Source: Gillisia marina
Lineage (GTDB): Bacteria; Bacteroidota; Bacteroidia; Flavobacteriales; Flavobacteriaceae
DNA: 59,190 nucleotides
Assembly: GCF_000258765.1 (NCBI RefSeq)
Contig: NZ_AJLT01000001.1
Location: 1 to 59,190 of the forward strand
Direction of reading: 5' to 3'
Made by a program: the position numbers and the translations under genes
The notes under the pieces: generated by a model
Told to the model about the DNA's origin: nothing
Seen by the model: the letters and a program-made list of their open reading frames with translations, nothing else
Database searches by the model: none
In this document: positions 1-10,788 of the stretch, one piece after another
How the letters are laid out: every line of letters begins with the position of its first letter
How positions within the stretch are numbered: position 1 is the first letter of the stretch

Positions 1-122
1 CTACATCGACGAATGGTAAATTTTCAGGTTATCTAATAAAATGAATACTATCTAAATGAGTTAATTCCTTATTATATTAAAGGCACCTTATATTTTGTAA
101 CTTTCCTTTAAATTATATAACT

Positions 123-537
123 ATGAAAAATACGTACACTACAAGCTTAAATCTTCCGATAACAGATTACGGACTTCTATTTTTAAGAATTGCTATAGCT
201 GCATTAATGCTTGGTCATGGAATCCCGAAACTGACAATGCTTTTCGGATCGCAAGAAATTTCCTTTGGAGATCCAATTGGGATAGGACAAACTGCTACAC
301 TTACCTTAACTGTATTTGCTGAAGTAATCTGTTCTATTTTAATAGCAGTTGGGCTGGCTACAAGATTAGCAGCTTTTGTATTAGCATTCACAATGGCAAT
401 AGCATTTTTTTGTAGTACATGCAGCAGATCCTTTTCAAAATAAAGAATTAGCTCTAATCTATTTAGTATTGTATATATTTATAGGTATTGTAGGTAGTGG
501 TAAATATGCTTTAGATCATTACTTTCTTAAAAAATAA
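123..537 (+). pseudogene. DoxX family membrane protein, frameshifted
   Basis: The N-terminal part reads as a DoxX-type protein with hydrophobic helices and the motif LMLGHGIPKL near residue 30. The frame ends early at 443 after a run of seven T at 405-411. With six T, translation continues FFVVHAADPF and on to a stop at 535-537, giving a normal DoxX length of about 137 residues with a last helix and the tail DHYFLKK. DoxX proteins are small integral inner-membrane proteins linked to quinone or redox processes; the exact role here is unknown. The defect may be a sequencing error or a real inactivation. Confidence 0.8.
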
Positions 538-564
538 AAATTCTCTAAAATTTAAATTGATTTC

Positions 565-603
565 AAAAAAAATGGGGTAAAGCTAATTTAGCTTTACCCC
601 ATT
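565..603 (-). terminator. Rho-independent terminator of the OmpA-like gene
   Basis: A near-perfect inverted repeat has arms at 572-585 and 589-602 (core TGGGGTAAAGCT). On the minus strand it is followed by a run of eight T (the A run at 565-572 on plus). It lies 23 bases past the stop of the minus-strand OmpA gene and also faces the end of the DoxX gene. Confidence 0.85.
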
Positions 604-625
604 GATACGATTAATAGATTCGGAT

Positions 626-1453
626 TTATTCAGAATCCATCATTGCGAAGAATTTATCAAGATTTGGAATAATAACTATTCTAGTTCTTCTATTTTTTGC
701 CATGTTATCTTTATTAGTATTTTCTACTAAAGGAGCATAACTACTTCTTCCCGCTGCAATTAATTTGGCAGGATCTACATTATACTTGTCCTGTAATGCT
801 CTTACAATAGAAGTAGACCTTCTAACACTTAAATCCCAGTTGTCTTGAATATGAGATCCGGGAACCATAGTTTGAGAATCTGTATGTCCTTCTACCATAA
901 CTTCCATGCTTGGTTCAGAATTTATAACTTCTGCTAATTTTTTCATCAAACCATCAGCTTTGTTATTTAATCTATAGCTACCGCTTCTAAAAAGCAATTT
1001 ATCTGAAACATTAATCATTACTACCGTTTTATCTACCGTAATTTGTACATCATCACTTTCTGAATCTTCAGTAATAGATTGCTTCAAATTATAAGAAACA
1101 GCAAGATTGATGGAATCTTCTAGTGTAGTAGCCTTGCTTAATTCATTTTGATCTACTTTAGCTAAAGTAGCTCTCATTTGCTTTTTCGTTTTATTGGACA
1201 TAACGGTAAGATCGTTCATCTCCATTTTTTCATCATTAGACTCTTTTAAAGAGTTGATTTTTGCATTGTAATCTGCAACACGAGCTTCAATAGCATCTAA
1301 TTTTGCTTGAGCTTCTTCTTTTTCCATCGTAGTACGCTGCAAATTACTTTGTGTATTAGATAATTCACTTTCTAATGCAACATACTTTTTCTTAGAAACG
1401 CAAGAAGTTAATGTGGCTGCAGATAATACTGTAACTAATAGGATTTTTTTCAT
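626..1453 (-). CDS. OmpA family lipoprotein
   Basis: This 275-residue protein has a lipoprotein signal (lipobox LTSC, lipidated Cys18), a charged heptad-rich coiled-coil stretch at about residues 22-75, and a C-terminal OmpA domain from about residue 150. The domain carries the typical VEGHTDSQT and NRRTRIVI segments that bind peptidoglycan. The likely role is to tether the outer membrane to the cell wall. It stands alone with its own terminator. No perfect -7 box is visible in its upstream region. Family membership is clear; the specific subfamily is not. Confidence 0.92.
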   Translation of the reverse strand: MKKILLVTVLSAATLTSCVSKKKYVALESELSNTQSNLQRTTMEKEEAQAKLDAIEARVADYNAKINSLKESNDEKMEMNDLTVMSNKTKKQMRATLAKVDQNELSKATTLEDSINLAVSYNLKQSITEDSESDDVQITVDKTVVMINVSDKLLFRSGSYRLNNKADGLMKKLAEVINSEPSMEVMVEGHTDSQTMVPGSHIQDNWDLSVRRSTSIVRALQDKYNVDPAKLIAAGRSSYAPLVENTNKDNMAKNRRTRIVIIPNLDKFFAMMDSE

Positions 1454-2001
1454 ATTATAGATTTAATTAAAAGGTCATTATATATTTTAATAATTTGATG
1501 TTATAATTTTCATTCAGACCCTATTGCCTCTTTAAGCGATAACAATGCCAATGAATATGGCCTGATATTACATTTAGGGTAAAATCATTATTAAAGTCAA
1601 GATTTTAATAATTTAATTGTTCAAAATCAATTGTTTAGTGGGTGTTCTTGTAAATTCTCTATGTTTTAGAGTGGAGATTTTTCAGTTTTTTATGAAAACT
1701 CAAAGTCGTTATACGTGTGGAATTCTTATAGAAAGTGGGAATATTTGCCACAGTTTTGGTTCTTATAATACTTAGAGCGAGTTAGATTGATCTACTGAAA
1801 TTAACAACTCAATAAGTTGGTAACTCAATTTAAACCTTATTCAGTTCAGTATTTTAATATTGATATTTACGCTTCTTTCCTAATCGAATACCAAAGTTTT
1901 CTTTAACAGAACTTTATTAAATACCTTAATTAATTACCCTAGCTTAAGCTTCTTTATAAGAATACTTTACAATAAATTTGTAATCTAGTTCCCACGACAA
2001 T
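1454..2001. other. 548-bp divergent intergenic region
   Basis: This gap separates the minus-strand OmpA gene from tamB. I find no plausible ORF, RNA gene or strong hairpin. It contains a perfect TAnnTTTG box at 1973-1980 serving tamB. The rest is AT-rich sequence without a recognised signal. Confidence 0.5.
1973..1980 (+). promoter_or_regulatory. Flavobacterial -7 box (TAAATTTG) for tamB
   Basis: A perfect match to the Bacteroidetes -7 consensus TAnnTTTG lies 21 bases before the TTG start of tamB. No good TTG -33 element is visible, so strength is uncertain. Confidence 0.6.
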
Positions 2002-5000
2002 TTGAAAACAGAAACAACCAAGACAAAACGATTCTTCAAGATACTAGGAAAAATAGCTCTTGGTCTCTTACTATTTATACTGCTACTTCTATTATTTATT
2101 CGAAGTCCCTGGGGGCAAGGAATTATAGTAAATAAGGTGATATCTTATATTTCAGAAAAAACCAATACCCTGGTTAGCTTAGACCAAGTGTTCATCACTT
2201 TTTCTGGGGATATACAAATAGAAGGGCTTTATTTTGAAGATAAGAAGGGAGATACTTTAATCTATTCCAAATCACTGGATGCAGATATTCCGCTCATGCC
2301 CTTAATTAAAGGAAGCGGGATTGTTGTTAATTCCCTAGATTGGGAAGGATTAAACGCAAATATTTATAGAAAAGATTCTCTGGAAGGTTTTAATTATGAA
2401 TTTTTGGTAGATGCGTTTGCTTCTACAGATAGCACCGTAGTAGATACTTCAACTGCTTCGGCTCCATTGAATTTAAAGTTGGGAGATTTCAATTTTAATG
2501 ATTTTAAAATTTCATTTATCGATAAAGTCGGTGGAATTGAAGCTGATGTGCAATTAGGAAACTTTCAGTTAGAAATGAAAGAAACCGATTTGGAGAATAT
2601 GAAATTTCAAATTTCCAACGCCCGCTTATCAAATTCTTCCATAGTTTATCTTCAAACCAAACCATTTCCGGAGTCAGAGGAGAACACATCTTCTCCTTTA
2701 CCATTTATAAGTTTGGAGAATTTAGAAATTGAAAGTGTTAGCGCTTATTACAATGCAACTCCAGATGGCTTAGCTACTAAGTTGGATATTGGCACATTAA
2801 AAACTTCTATTCCAAAAATGGACCTTGTTAATAATGATGTATTTATAGATGAGCTTTTCCTGAAGGAATCTGATATTGTTTTAGAGCCTACAACACTTAC
2901 AGATCCAAAAGTGGCTGAAAAGCCTAAGAATACAGAGCAATTTATAGAAGATTTTGTTTGGCCTAACTGGACTGTTCAAGTAAATAAGGTCTCTTTTATA
3001 GAAGATCAATTCACTTATTTGGTGGATGGAGCAATCATTAAATCTGATGTTTATAATCCTAATGCGCTTGCTATTGAGGATTTTAATTTTGAAGCCTCAA
3101 ACATCTATTTAAAAAATGAAACAGCCGGAGCCAATATTAAAACCTTGACTTTCAAAGAGAGTTCGGGATTAAATCTTAAAGAGCTAACTGGAGATTTAAA
3201 GGTTTCTGATACTAATTTAAATGTTGATGGACTTCAACTAAAACTGAATGATAACCGGTTAAATGCGAATGCTGAGATAAAGTATAGTAGCATCACGCAG
3301 CTTATAAATAATCCTGAAAAGATAGATATCGCTGCAGATATTTCAAATTTTAACGCAGACATAAATGATCTATTCGTCTATATGCCCGAGTTAAAAGAGA
3401 ATGAATATATAAGAGCATTAGCTGCCAAAAATTTATCTGGGAATCTAAAATTAGAAGGGTCCGGCAGTTCTTTAACCGTTTCCAACGCAGCTATAAAATG
3501 GGGAAATACTACTTCCTTAAATGCAAATGGTAGTATTAATAACCCAATGGATGTAGATAATCTGAGTTACAATTTTCGAAATGTAAACTTTAAATCTAGC
3601 CGGGCAGATCTTAAAAGATTTGTTAGTGAAGAAGATTTAAGAGTGGAGTTTCCTACAGCAGTTTCTTTAAAAGGTAGTTTTACAGGCGATTTAACTTCAT
3701 TGAAGACGAATTCCTATTTAACGACATCTAACGGTAATATGAAGATGGTAGGGGATTTTAATTTCGATGATGAAATAGCTTTCGATGCACAATTTGAGAC
3801 TATGGAGCTTCAGTTAGGTAAGTTTCTAAAGATGGATAATGTTGGAACTCTTAATTTAAAAGTCAATGCAAGTGGTAATGGAAAGGACTTAAATAATTTA
3901 AATGCAAATCTAGAGGCTACAATTACAAGCCTATCACTTAATAATTATAGCATAAAAGATCTTAAACTTAATGGTGAGTTTTTAGATGGAGAAGGGCCAA
4001 TTACTGCTAACTATAAAGATGAAAATTTAGATATCGCTCTAGATGGTTATGTAAATTTAGATACCATTGCCTCTCAAATAGATATGAATCTAGATGTTAA
4101 AGGTGCCGATCTTAATGCACTTGGTTTTACTTCAAGAAATATAACAGGTGCGCTTAAATTAAATATGTCTTTTAAAGGTGATTCGGAAAGTTATAGAGTA
4201 AATGCCAACGTGAGAGACGGCTTGGCTATTTACGATAATGATTCCTATCTCCTTGGAAATGTTGGGATCACAGCCTATGTTCTACCAGATTCTACTTCTT
4301 TGGATATTAATAACAAGATGTTAGATCTCACATTACGATCTAATGCTAATCCTGCAGATCTTTCCACGGCATTAACTAATCATTTTACAAGTTATCTGCA
4401 CCCAGATAAGATTAGAGATACTCTTATTAATCCTGTCTCCGTTACGTTAAGGGGAAAATTTATTGACACTCCAATTTTAAGTGACGTCTTTGTAACTAAT
4501 TTAGAAGAGTTGGATACTATCAACATTAAAATGGATTTTAACGAGAAGAATAGAAAGTTAACTGCTTCAGTAAATGTTCCTTTTGTGGATTTCTATGGAA
4601 TGCAAATAGATAGTTTGGCTTTTAATATAGATTCTGATGCCACACATTTAAACTTCGATTTTGGTTTGAACTCTTTAAATGCCGGACCACTTGCAATTAA
4701 AAAGACACTGTGGGACGGAAAGATCACAGATAGGAAGTTGTTTATGGATTTCAGCTCTTTTTATGATGAACAAGAAATCGTTCATGTGAAAACTGAAATT
4801 ACCGAAGCAAATGATATTCTTTATTTGCATATAAATCCCGAGAATTTAATTTTAAATGGTTTGCCTTGGAATGTTCCTGTGTCTAATGAAATTTCGCTAC
4901 TGGATACTAGAATAGATTTTAAAGATTTTAAATTCACGCATGAGAATCAGGTGATGAGTTTTTATTCTGATAAGCCCGGAGTAACTAAGGAACATGTAGG

Positions 5001-6990
5001 AGTCGATTTTACGAATTTCACCCTTCAAACAGTTTTAAGCTATTTGGATCCTGAAGAGTATCTCGCAAAAGGAATTTTAAATGGAGAGTTGGTAGTTGAA
5101 GATCCATTTTCTGAAACAGGAATCTTGGCTAATTTAGAAATTTTAAACTTGGAAGTGCTGGATGCACCTTTAGGTAGGCTTGTTTTAAATGCAAAATCTA
5201 AAGGAAATAAAAGCTACGATTTTAATTTAGCTGTAAAAGATGGAAATGTAGATTTAGATTTAACCGGAGATTATATAGCCGATGAAGTTGCCGCAAAATT
5301 AAACCTAGATCTGGATTTAAATAAATTCGAATTAATAGCTCTGGAAGGATTTTCAGGTGGAGAAATCACAGATGGGGAAGGTGTTTTGTCGGGTAATATG
5401 AAGCTAAGTGGTACCACTTTAGAGCCTATATATAATGGAACCTTTAAATTTAATAACGCAGGCTTCAAAGTAGCCATGCTAAATGCCGGATTTAATTTTC
5501 CGAATGAAACTTTGGTAGTAGATAATAAAGGTTTGTATTTCGATAATTTTGAAATTCAGGATGAAAACAATAATTCCTTTGTAATGGATGGAACTATTTT
5601 TACTGAAACCTATCTGAATCCGAGATTCGATCTAAGTTTTGAAGCTACTAATTTTACAGTTTTAAATTCAACAAAAGAAGATAACGACTTATTTTACGGA
5701 ACTGCTAGTTTCGATGCTACTGCCACACTTACCGGGGATCTTTTATTACCTAAACTAGATCTTGATCTTAAGGTAGGTCCAGATACCGATGTAACCTACA
5801 TCGTTCCAGAATCTGAATTAAATATTGTTGAAAGAGATGGAATTGTGATTTTTGTAAATCGAGAAGATCCGGATGATATTCTTACCAAAACAAAGGAGGA
5901 ATCGGTGGTGATTTCCGGTTATGAAGTAAATGCTACTATTTCTATAGATGATGCCTCTGTCTTTAATATGGTGATAGATCAGGAAACGGGAGATAATATT
6001 CAAGGATCCGGGGAAGGAGATCTTTTCTTCAGCATTTTACCAAATGGACGAACTACATTATCAGGTCGGATAGAAGTGAGTAAAGGGCATTATGAAATGA
6101 GCCTTTATAATTTGGTGAAAAGGAGATTCGAAATTGTTGATGGAAGTAGTATCACTTGGTCTGGAGACCCTTTTGATGCCAACCTAGATGCGAGTGCAAT
6201 TTATAGGGTGGAAACTTCGGCTTCGGGTTTAATGGCTCCACAATTAGGTGGTGCAGACCAATCTGTGGCTGGTAAATTTAGACAGGAATTAGATTTCTTA
6301 GTTTATTTAAATGTAGATGGCGAATTAATGCAACCTGTATTAACCTTTAATCTGGATATGCCGGAAGATGAACAAGGAGCCATTGGAGGGCAGGTTTATG
6401 GAAGAGTTCAGCAATTGAATCAGCAGGGAGATGAGCTTAACAAACAGGTTTTCTCATTATTGGTATTGAATAAATTTTTTCCAAACCCTGGTAGTGATGG
6501 TAGTGGAGGTGGAGCAGAAGTAATTGCCAGAGATAACTTGAATCAGGCACTTTCAGATCAATTAAATATGTTATCCGGAAAAATCCTTGGAGACTCCGGC
6601 TTAGAATTAGATTTCGGCTTGAATAGCTTTACAGACTACCAAGGTGAAAATCCTCAAGATCGAACACAATTAAATGTAGCGGCTCAAAAGAAACTATTGG
6701 ATGACCGGCTTATAGTAAGAGTTGGGAGTAATTTAGATATTCAGGGAAGCGATCAGTCTCCGGGAGAAAGCAATGCCATTATAGGAAATGTGAGCTTAGA
6801 ATACCTATTAACCGAAGATGGTAAGTTTAGACTTAAAGGTTTCAGAAATAATACATTCGACAATGTTATAGACGGTCAACTAATTGTTAGTGGTATTGCA
6901 TTAATCTTCACTCAAGAATTCAATAAATTTGAAGAGTTATTCGAAAAAGCGGTAAAAGAACAGGTTGATAAAAATGAAGATAAAAAATAA
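2002..6990 (+). CDS. tamB: Translocation/assembly module TamB-like protein (DUF490)
   Basis: This 1662-residue protein has a basic N-terminus, one signal-anchor helix at about residues 14-33, a very long stretch of beta-helix-like repeats (AsmA/TamB style), and a C-terminal DUF490 domain from about residue 1300. TamB spans the periplasm and works with a BamA-like barrel to insert outer-membrane proteins or move lipids. The start is TTG, because an in-frame stop sits at 1981-1983 and no ATG lies between. The partner tamA follows 7 bases downstream, so the order is tamB-tamA, the reverse of E. coli. Confidence 0.93.
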   Translation: MKTETTKTKRFFKILGKIALGLLLFILLLLLFIRSPWGQGIIVNKVISYISEKTNTLVSLDQVFITFSGDIQIEGLYFEDKKGDTLIYSKSLDADIPLMPLIKGSGIVVNSLDWEGLNANIYRKDSLEGFNYEFLVDAFASTDSTVVDTSTASAPLNLKLGDFNFNDFKISFIDKVGGIEADVQLGNFQLEMKETDLENMKFQISNARLSNSSIVYLQTKPFPESEENTSSPLPFISLENLEIESVSAYYNATPDGLATKLDIGTLKTSIPKMDLVNNDVFIDELFLKESDIVLEPTTLTDPKVAEKPKNTEQFIEDFVWPNWTVQVNKVSFIEDQFTYLVDGAIIKSDVYNPNALAIEDFNFEASNIYLKNETAGANIKTLTFKESSGLNLKELTGDLKVSDTNLNVDGLQLKLNDNRLNANAEIKYSSITQLINNPEKIDIAADISNFNADINDLFVYMPELKENEYIRALAAKNLSGNLKLEGSGSSLTVSNAAIKWGNTTSLNANGSINNPMDVDNLSYNFRNVNFKSSRADLKRFVSEEDLRVEFPTAVSLKGSFTGDLTSLKTNSYLTTSNGNMKMVGDFNFDDEIAFDAQFETMELQLGKFLKMDNVGTLNLKVNASGNGKDLNNLNANLEATITSLSLNNYSIKDLKLNGEFLDGEGPITANYKDENLDIALDGYVNLDTIASQIDMNLDVKGADLNALGFTSRNITGALKLNMSFKGDSESYRVNANVRDGLAIYDNDSYLLGNVGITAYVLPDSTSLDINNKMLDLTLRSNANPADLSTALTNHFTSYLHPDKIRDTLINPVSVTLRGKFIDTPILSDVFVTNLEELDTINIKMDFNEKNRKLTASVNVPFVDFYGMQIDSLAFNIDSDATHLNFDFGLNSLNAGPLAIKKTLWDGKITDRKLFMDFSSFYDEQEIVHVKTEITEANDILYLHINPENLILNGLPWNVPVSNEISLLDTRIDFKDFKFTHENQVMSFYSDKPGVTKEHVGVDFTNFTLQTVLSYLDPEEYLAKGILNGELVVEDPFSETGILANLEILNLEVLDAPLGRLVLNAKSKGNKSYDFNLAVKDGNVDLDLTGDYIADEVAAKLNLDLDLNKFELIALEGFSGGEITDGEGVLSGNMKLSGTTLEPIYNGTFKFNNAGFKVAMLNAGFNFPNETLVVDNKGLYFDNFEIQDENNNSFVMDGTIFTETYLNPRFDLSFEATNFTVLNSTKEDNDLFYGTASFDATATLTGDLLLPKLDLDLKVGPDTDVTYIVPESELNIVERDGIVIFVNREDPDDILTKTKEESVVISGYEVNATISIDDASVFNMVIDQETGDNIQGSGEGDLFFSILPNGRTTLSGRIEVSKGHYEMSLYNLVKRRFEIVDGSSITWSGDPFDANLDASAIYRVETSASGLMAPQLGGADQSVAGKFRQELDFLVYLNVDGELMQPVLTFNLDMPEDEQGAIGGQVYGRVQQLNQQGDELNKQVFSLLVLNKFFPNPGSDGSGGGAEVIARDNLNQALSDQLNMLSGKILGDSGLELDFGLNSFTDYQGENPQDRTQLNVAAQKKLLDDRLIVRVGSNLDIQGSDQSPGESNAIIGNVSLEYLLTEDGKFRLKGFRNNTFDNVIDGQLIVSGIALIFTQEFNKFEELFEKAVKEQVDKNEDKK

Positions 6991-6997
6991 ATCCTTT

Positions 6998-9279
6998 ATG
7001 AAATTTGAAAATTCATTTTTATTAAAACGTTCACTTATAGTTCTAGGCTTCGGTTTAATTTGCGCTTGTAGTGCTAAAAAATATGTTCCTGAAGATAAAC
7101 TTTTATATACCGGTGCAGAAGTAGTTATAAATTCAGAAGACACTATTCAAGGCATAGATGAGTTGCAAGGAGAACTTGAAGCTGTATTGCGACCTTCGCC
7201 GAACACAAAGGCATTAGGCTTGAGACCAGGTCTTTATTATCATTATAAGGCTCAAAGGGAGAAACCAGGGTTTATAGTAAAATTTTTAAATAAGAAAATT
7301 GGGGAAGAGCCGGTTTACTCTTCCAGAGTAGATTTATCGCAAACTGAAAGTTTAATCTATAACCGCCTTGAGAATCGTGGATTTTTCTTTAGTGAAGTTA
7401 CTTCCAACATAGAAGAGAATGAAAAGGTAAAAGAAGCTTCCGCCACGTATAATGTAAGACTTTCTGATCCCTATTTACTGAAGAATTATAAGTTGGATAG
7501 CGATAGTTTGTTGGTTTATAAAGACATAAGTAGAAGTTTGGATAAAACTCCTATAAAGCCGGGAATGCGATATGATCTTTCCAAGCTTAAACTAGAAAGG
7601 GAACGAATTGAAGGAGATTTAAAACAGAAGGGCTATTATAATTTTAGTCCAGGCTTGTTGATTTTTGAAGCAGATACCAATCAATATTCTAATAATAGGT
7701 TCGATCTATTTTTAAGATTGAAAAAAGATGTGCCTCAAAAAACCATAGTTCCTTATAAGATCGCGAAAGTAAATATATTTCCAAATTATGTAGTTGATAC
7801 AGATTCTATTAGGAAAGACACTATCATTTATGCCGATAAGAACTTTATACAGGAAACCGAATATTTTAAACCAAAACGATTAGATCCTTTTATTTTAATT
7901 GAAAAAGATCAATATTTTAATCCCACGATATCCAGAAGAACAAGTAGAAGACTAGCGACTATAGGGGCGTATAAGTTTATAAATATTAGATATGACGAAA
8001 TAGATTCTCTGTCTACAGATAGCCTAGGGATCTTAGAAGCAAATATTTTTTTATCTCCTTTAAACAAAAGGGCTATTAGAGCAGAATTACAGGCCGTAAC
8101 AAAATCTAATAATTTTGCAGGACCTAATCTAGAGCTTACTTATGTAAATAGAAATTTGTTTAAAGGAGGAGAAATTTTAAATATTACAGGAAAATTTGGT
8201 TACGAATTTCAGATAGCAAAAGGAAATCAATCCGGATTTAATAGCATCGAATTTGGATTAAAATCGGATCTAATTTTTCCGAGATTATTATTCCCGATTT
8301 CTATTAGTAAAGATTTCTTTCAATATGCTATTCCTAAAACCAGAATAAGCTTAGGAGCCGATTTTTTGAATAGAACCAATCTTTTTAGCCTTACTTCTTT
8401 TTATTCAAGCTTCGGGTATTTCTGGACTGCAAATAAATACGTTACCCATGAGTTCAATCCTATCTCTGTAAATTTGTTAGACTAACCAATACCACTCCGG
8501 AGTTTGAAGCTATCTTGGATGATAATCCTTTTTTAAGGACTAGTTTTGATCAACAATTCATAGCTGGACTTACCTATTCTTTTACCTATAATGGGATGGT
8601 AGATGTTTTTAAGAAGCATCAGTTTTACACTAATTTTAATTTAGATGTCGCTGGGAACACCCTTAGTCTTTTAAGTGGAAGTAAAAACGAAGATGAACCT
8701 AGTACTTTTTTAGGTTCCGAATTTGCTCAATATGCTAAAGCAGATGTAGATCTTAGGTATCATTTTAATTTTGGGAAAGAACAAAAGATTGCAACTCGTT
8801 TTTTCGCAGGTCTTGGATTGCCTTATGGAAATTCTGATGTTATGCCATATACCAAACAATACTTTTCTGGTGGACCTTATAGTGTAAGGGCATTTAAAAC
8901 TCGCTCTTTAGGACCGGGAACTTATGTGCCCGAGGTAGATGAATTCAATTCTTATTTCGATCAAACTGGAAATATCCGTTTAGAAGCGAATGTAGAATAT
9001 CGATTTCCAATTTACTCCTTCTTTAAGGGTGCTTTATTTGCAGATGCCGGAAATGTTTGGAACACAAAAGAGAATGAAGCTTTGCCGGGAGGAGAATTTA
9101 CCGGAGATTTTATCAATCAGTTAGGTATTGGTGCAGGAGCCGGCCTTCGAGTGGATATTCAAAGTTTTGTGATAAGATTCGATCTTGCTGCAGCACTAAA
9201 GCGACCAACAGATGGAAAAAAGTTTAATTTCGATTATGCAAATCCTGTTTTGAATTTTGCGATTGGCTATCCTTTTTAA
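6998..9279 (+). pseudogene. BamA/TamA family outer-membrane barrel lipoprotein, frameshifted
   Basis: The first part (to a stop at 8483-8485) carries a signal peptide with lipobox ICAC, POTRA-like domains and the start of the beta-barrel; the rest of the barrel continues in another frame to 9279, ending FAIGYPF. Upstream codons begin at 8477 and downstream codons at 8476, so one base is missing near 8474-8482. Restoring a G gives NLVRLTNTTPEF and a complete Omp85-type protein of about 760 residues. ATG 6998 is preferred over TTG 6965 or ATG 6974 because it gives a normal-length signal peptide. The product should be the outer-membrane partner of TamB. The stop overlaps the convergent upp gene by 4 bases. 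Confidence 0.88.
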
Positions 9280-9932
9280 TGCTGAAGCTTAACTCCAAAA
9301 GCCAGATCTCCAGCATCGCCTAGCCCGGGAACTATATAGCCTTTATCATTCAACTCTTTATCTACCGTAGCGATCCAGAGTTTTGTTTTTTCAGGAAAAT
9401 GCTTACTTATATAATCTATCCCTTGTTGGGAACCAATTACAGAAGCTAAGTGAATCTCCTTAGGAGTTCCCATTTCCTTCAGTGCGTTATAAACATTAAC
9501 AAAAGATCTTCCTGTAGCAAGCATAGGATCGGCAAGGATGAGCGTTTTGTTTTCCAAGGAAGGGGAAGCTAAATACTCTACTTTTATTTCAAACTCATTT
9601 TCAGAAGTGTGATGCCTGTATGCCGATATAAATGTGTTTTCTGCAGTATCAAAATAATTAAGCAAGCCTTGATGCAATGGTAGGCCAGCCCTTAAAATGG
9701 AACATATTACTATATCTTCCTTGGGTAAATTACAAGTTGCATTTCCTAAAGGAGTTTTAATAGCTACAGAATCGTAAGAAAGAGCTTTGCTTAGCTCATA
9801 TCCCAATACTTCTCCAACTCGTTCAATATTTCTTCGGAAACGCATTCTGTCTGCTTGCGCAGAGACATCACGTAGTTCAGAAATAAATTTATTTAAAATA
9901 GATTGGTTTTCACCTAGATTGATAACTTGCAT
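9276..9932 (-). CDS. upp: Uracil phosphoribosyltransferase
   Basis: This 218-residue cytosolic enzyme converts uracil and PRPP to UMP in pyrimidine salvage. The PRPP-binding loop reads LILADPMLATGRSF and the C-terminal uracil-binding segment reads PGLGDAGDLAFG, both as in typical UPRTases. Length is normal for the family. It converges on tamA with a 4-bp overlap of the stop codons. The upstream minus strand has TAAATTTA, one base off the -7 consensus, at about 9944-9951. Confidence 0.96.
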   Translation of the reverse strand: MQVINLGENQSILNKFISELRDVSAQADRMRFRRNIERVGEVLGYELSKALSYDSVAIKTPLGNATCNLPKEDIVICSILRAGLPLHQGLLNYFDTAENTFISAYRHHTSENEFEIKVEYLASPSLENKTLILADPMLATGRSFVNVYNALKEMGTPKEIHLASVIGSQQGIDYISKHFPEKTKLWIATVDKELNDKGYIVPGLGDAGDLAFGVKLQH

Positions 9933-10066
9933 TAAAAGGATTTTGGATAAATTTAAGTAGAATATTTAGTAAGCTATTCATTCAGTTCAATAAAATCTGC
10001 TTTTTTATAATTCATGGTGTTATTTTTGATATTATAGATTTTTTAATTGTTATTTAATTTTATTAA

Positions 10067-10705
10067 ATGAAATTACCTGTTATTCTTTTCATATTCATGC
10101 TTGGATCTACTCTTGTATTTTCGCAAGAAACTCCCGTAAAGTCCACACCTATTGAAAGGGCAGGAACTTCTTTTCCGCCACCTAGTGAAGGATCTGCAAT
10201 CCCGGCAAGAAAATCTACTAATCCATTTTTTAAGGCAAAGGAGAGAACTTCAAATTTACCCTCAGAGAAAAAAGAGACTTTTAGTATGAGAACTGATAAT
10301 GATCTTTTAACTGCCGGAGATTTTATTGAAAAAAAATGGACAGAAGATAAAAGAATCAGCGAAGAATTTAGAAAAGATCAATATTTGGGAGATTTTAAAA
10401 CTAAAGGAAGTTATGTAGAAGTTTTATGCAGAGATTATCAATATGTAGATGGCGATAAAGTTCGGGTGTACGTAAATGGAAAAATGATTGAATCTGTTAT
10501 AGAATTGCAAGCTAATTATACACCTATCCTAGTAAAATTGGAAAGCGGTTTTAATACCATAGAAATTGAAGCACTCAATCAAGGGAGTTCCGGGCCTAAT
10601 ACTGCAGCTTTTAAGATTTATGGAGATCAGGGAGAATTAATTACTTCTAATGAATGGAATTTGCTCACCGGGGCGAAAGCCAGTGTGATCTTTGTGAAAC
10701 AGTAA
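10067..10705 (+). CDS. Secreted protein of unknown function
   Basis: I do not recognise a family for this 212-residue protein. A cleavable signal peptide is clear (hydrophobic residues 4-17, cleavage near VFSQ). A low-complexity Pro/Ser/Lys linker follows (about residues 20-75). The C-terminal half (about 100-212) alternates beta-strand-like segments such as VRVYVNGKMIES and LVKLESGFNTIEIEAL, which suggests a beta-sandwich fold. It should be periplasmic or exported. It is followed by a bidirectional terminator, so it appears monocistronic. Confidence 0.8.
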   Translation: MKLPVILFIFMLGSTLVFSQETPVKSTPIERAGTSFPPPSEGSAIPARKSTNPFFKAKERTSNLPSEKKETFSMRTDNDLLTAGDFIEKKWTEDKRISEEFRKDQYLGDFKTKGSYVEVLCRDYQYVDGDKVRVYVNGKMIESVIELQANYTPILVKLESGFNTIEIEALNQGSSGPNTAAFKIYGDQGELITSNEWNLLTGAKASVIFVKQ

Positions 10706-10736
10706 TTTCAAAGTAGCAGCAAAAATTAAGAGTATT

Positions 10737-10775
10737 AAAAAAGTCCCGAAATACTATTTCGGGACTTTTTTATTT
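10737..10775. terminator. Bidirectional Rho-independent terminator
   Basis: Perfect 16-bp arms at 10737-10752 and 10756-10771 (core AGTCCCGAAAT) surround a 3-base loop, with A-run and T-run ends. It sits between the convergent secreted-protein gene and the PA2169-type gene and can serve both. Confidence 0.93.
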
Positions 10776-10788
10776 TATACTAAACAGA

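Noticed and set aside
8486..9279. Separate small barrel protein starting at TTG 8515
   Set aside because: It continues the TamA barrel in the -1 frame with family sequence across the junction; a frameshifted single gene.
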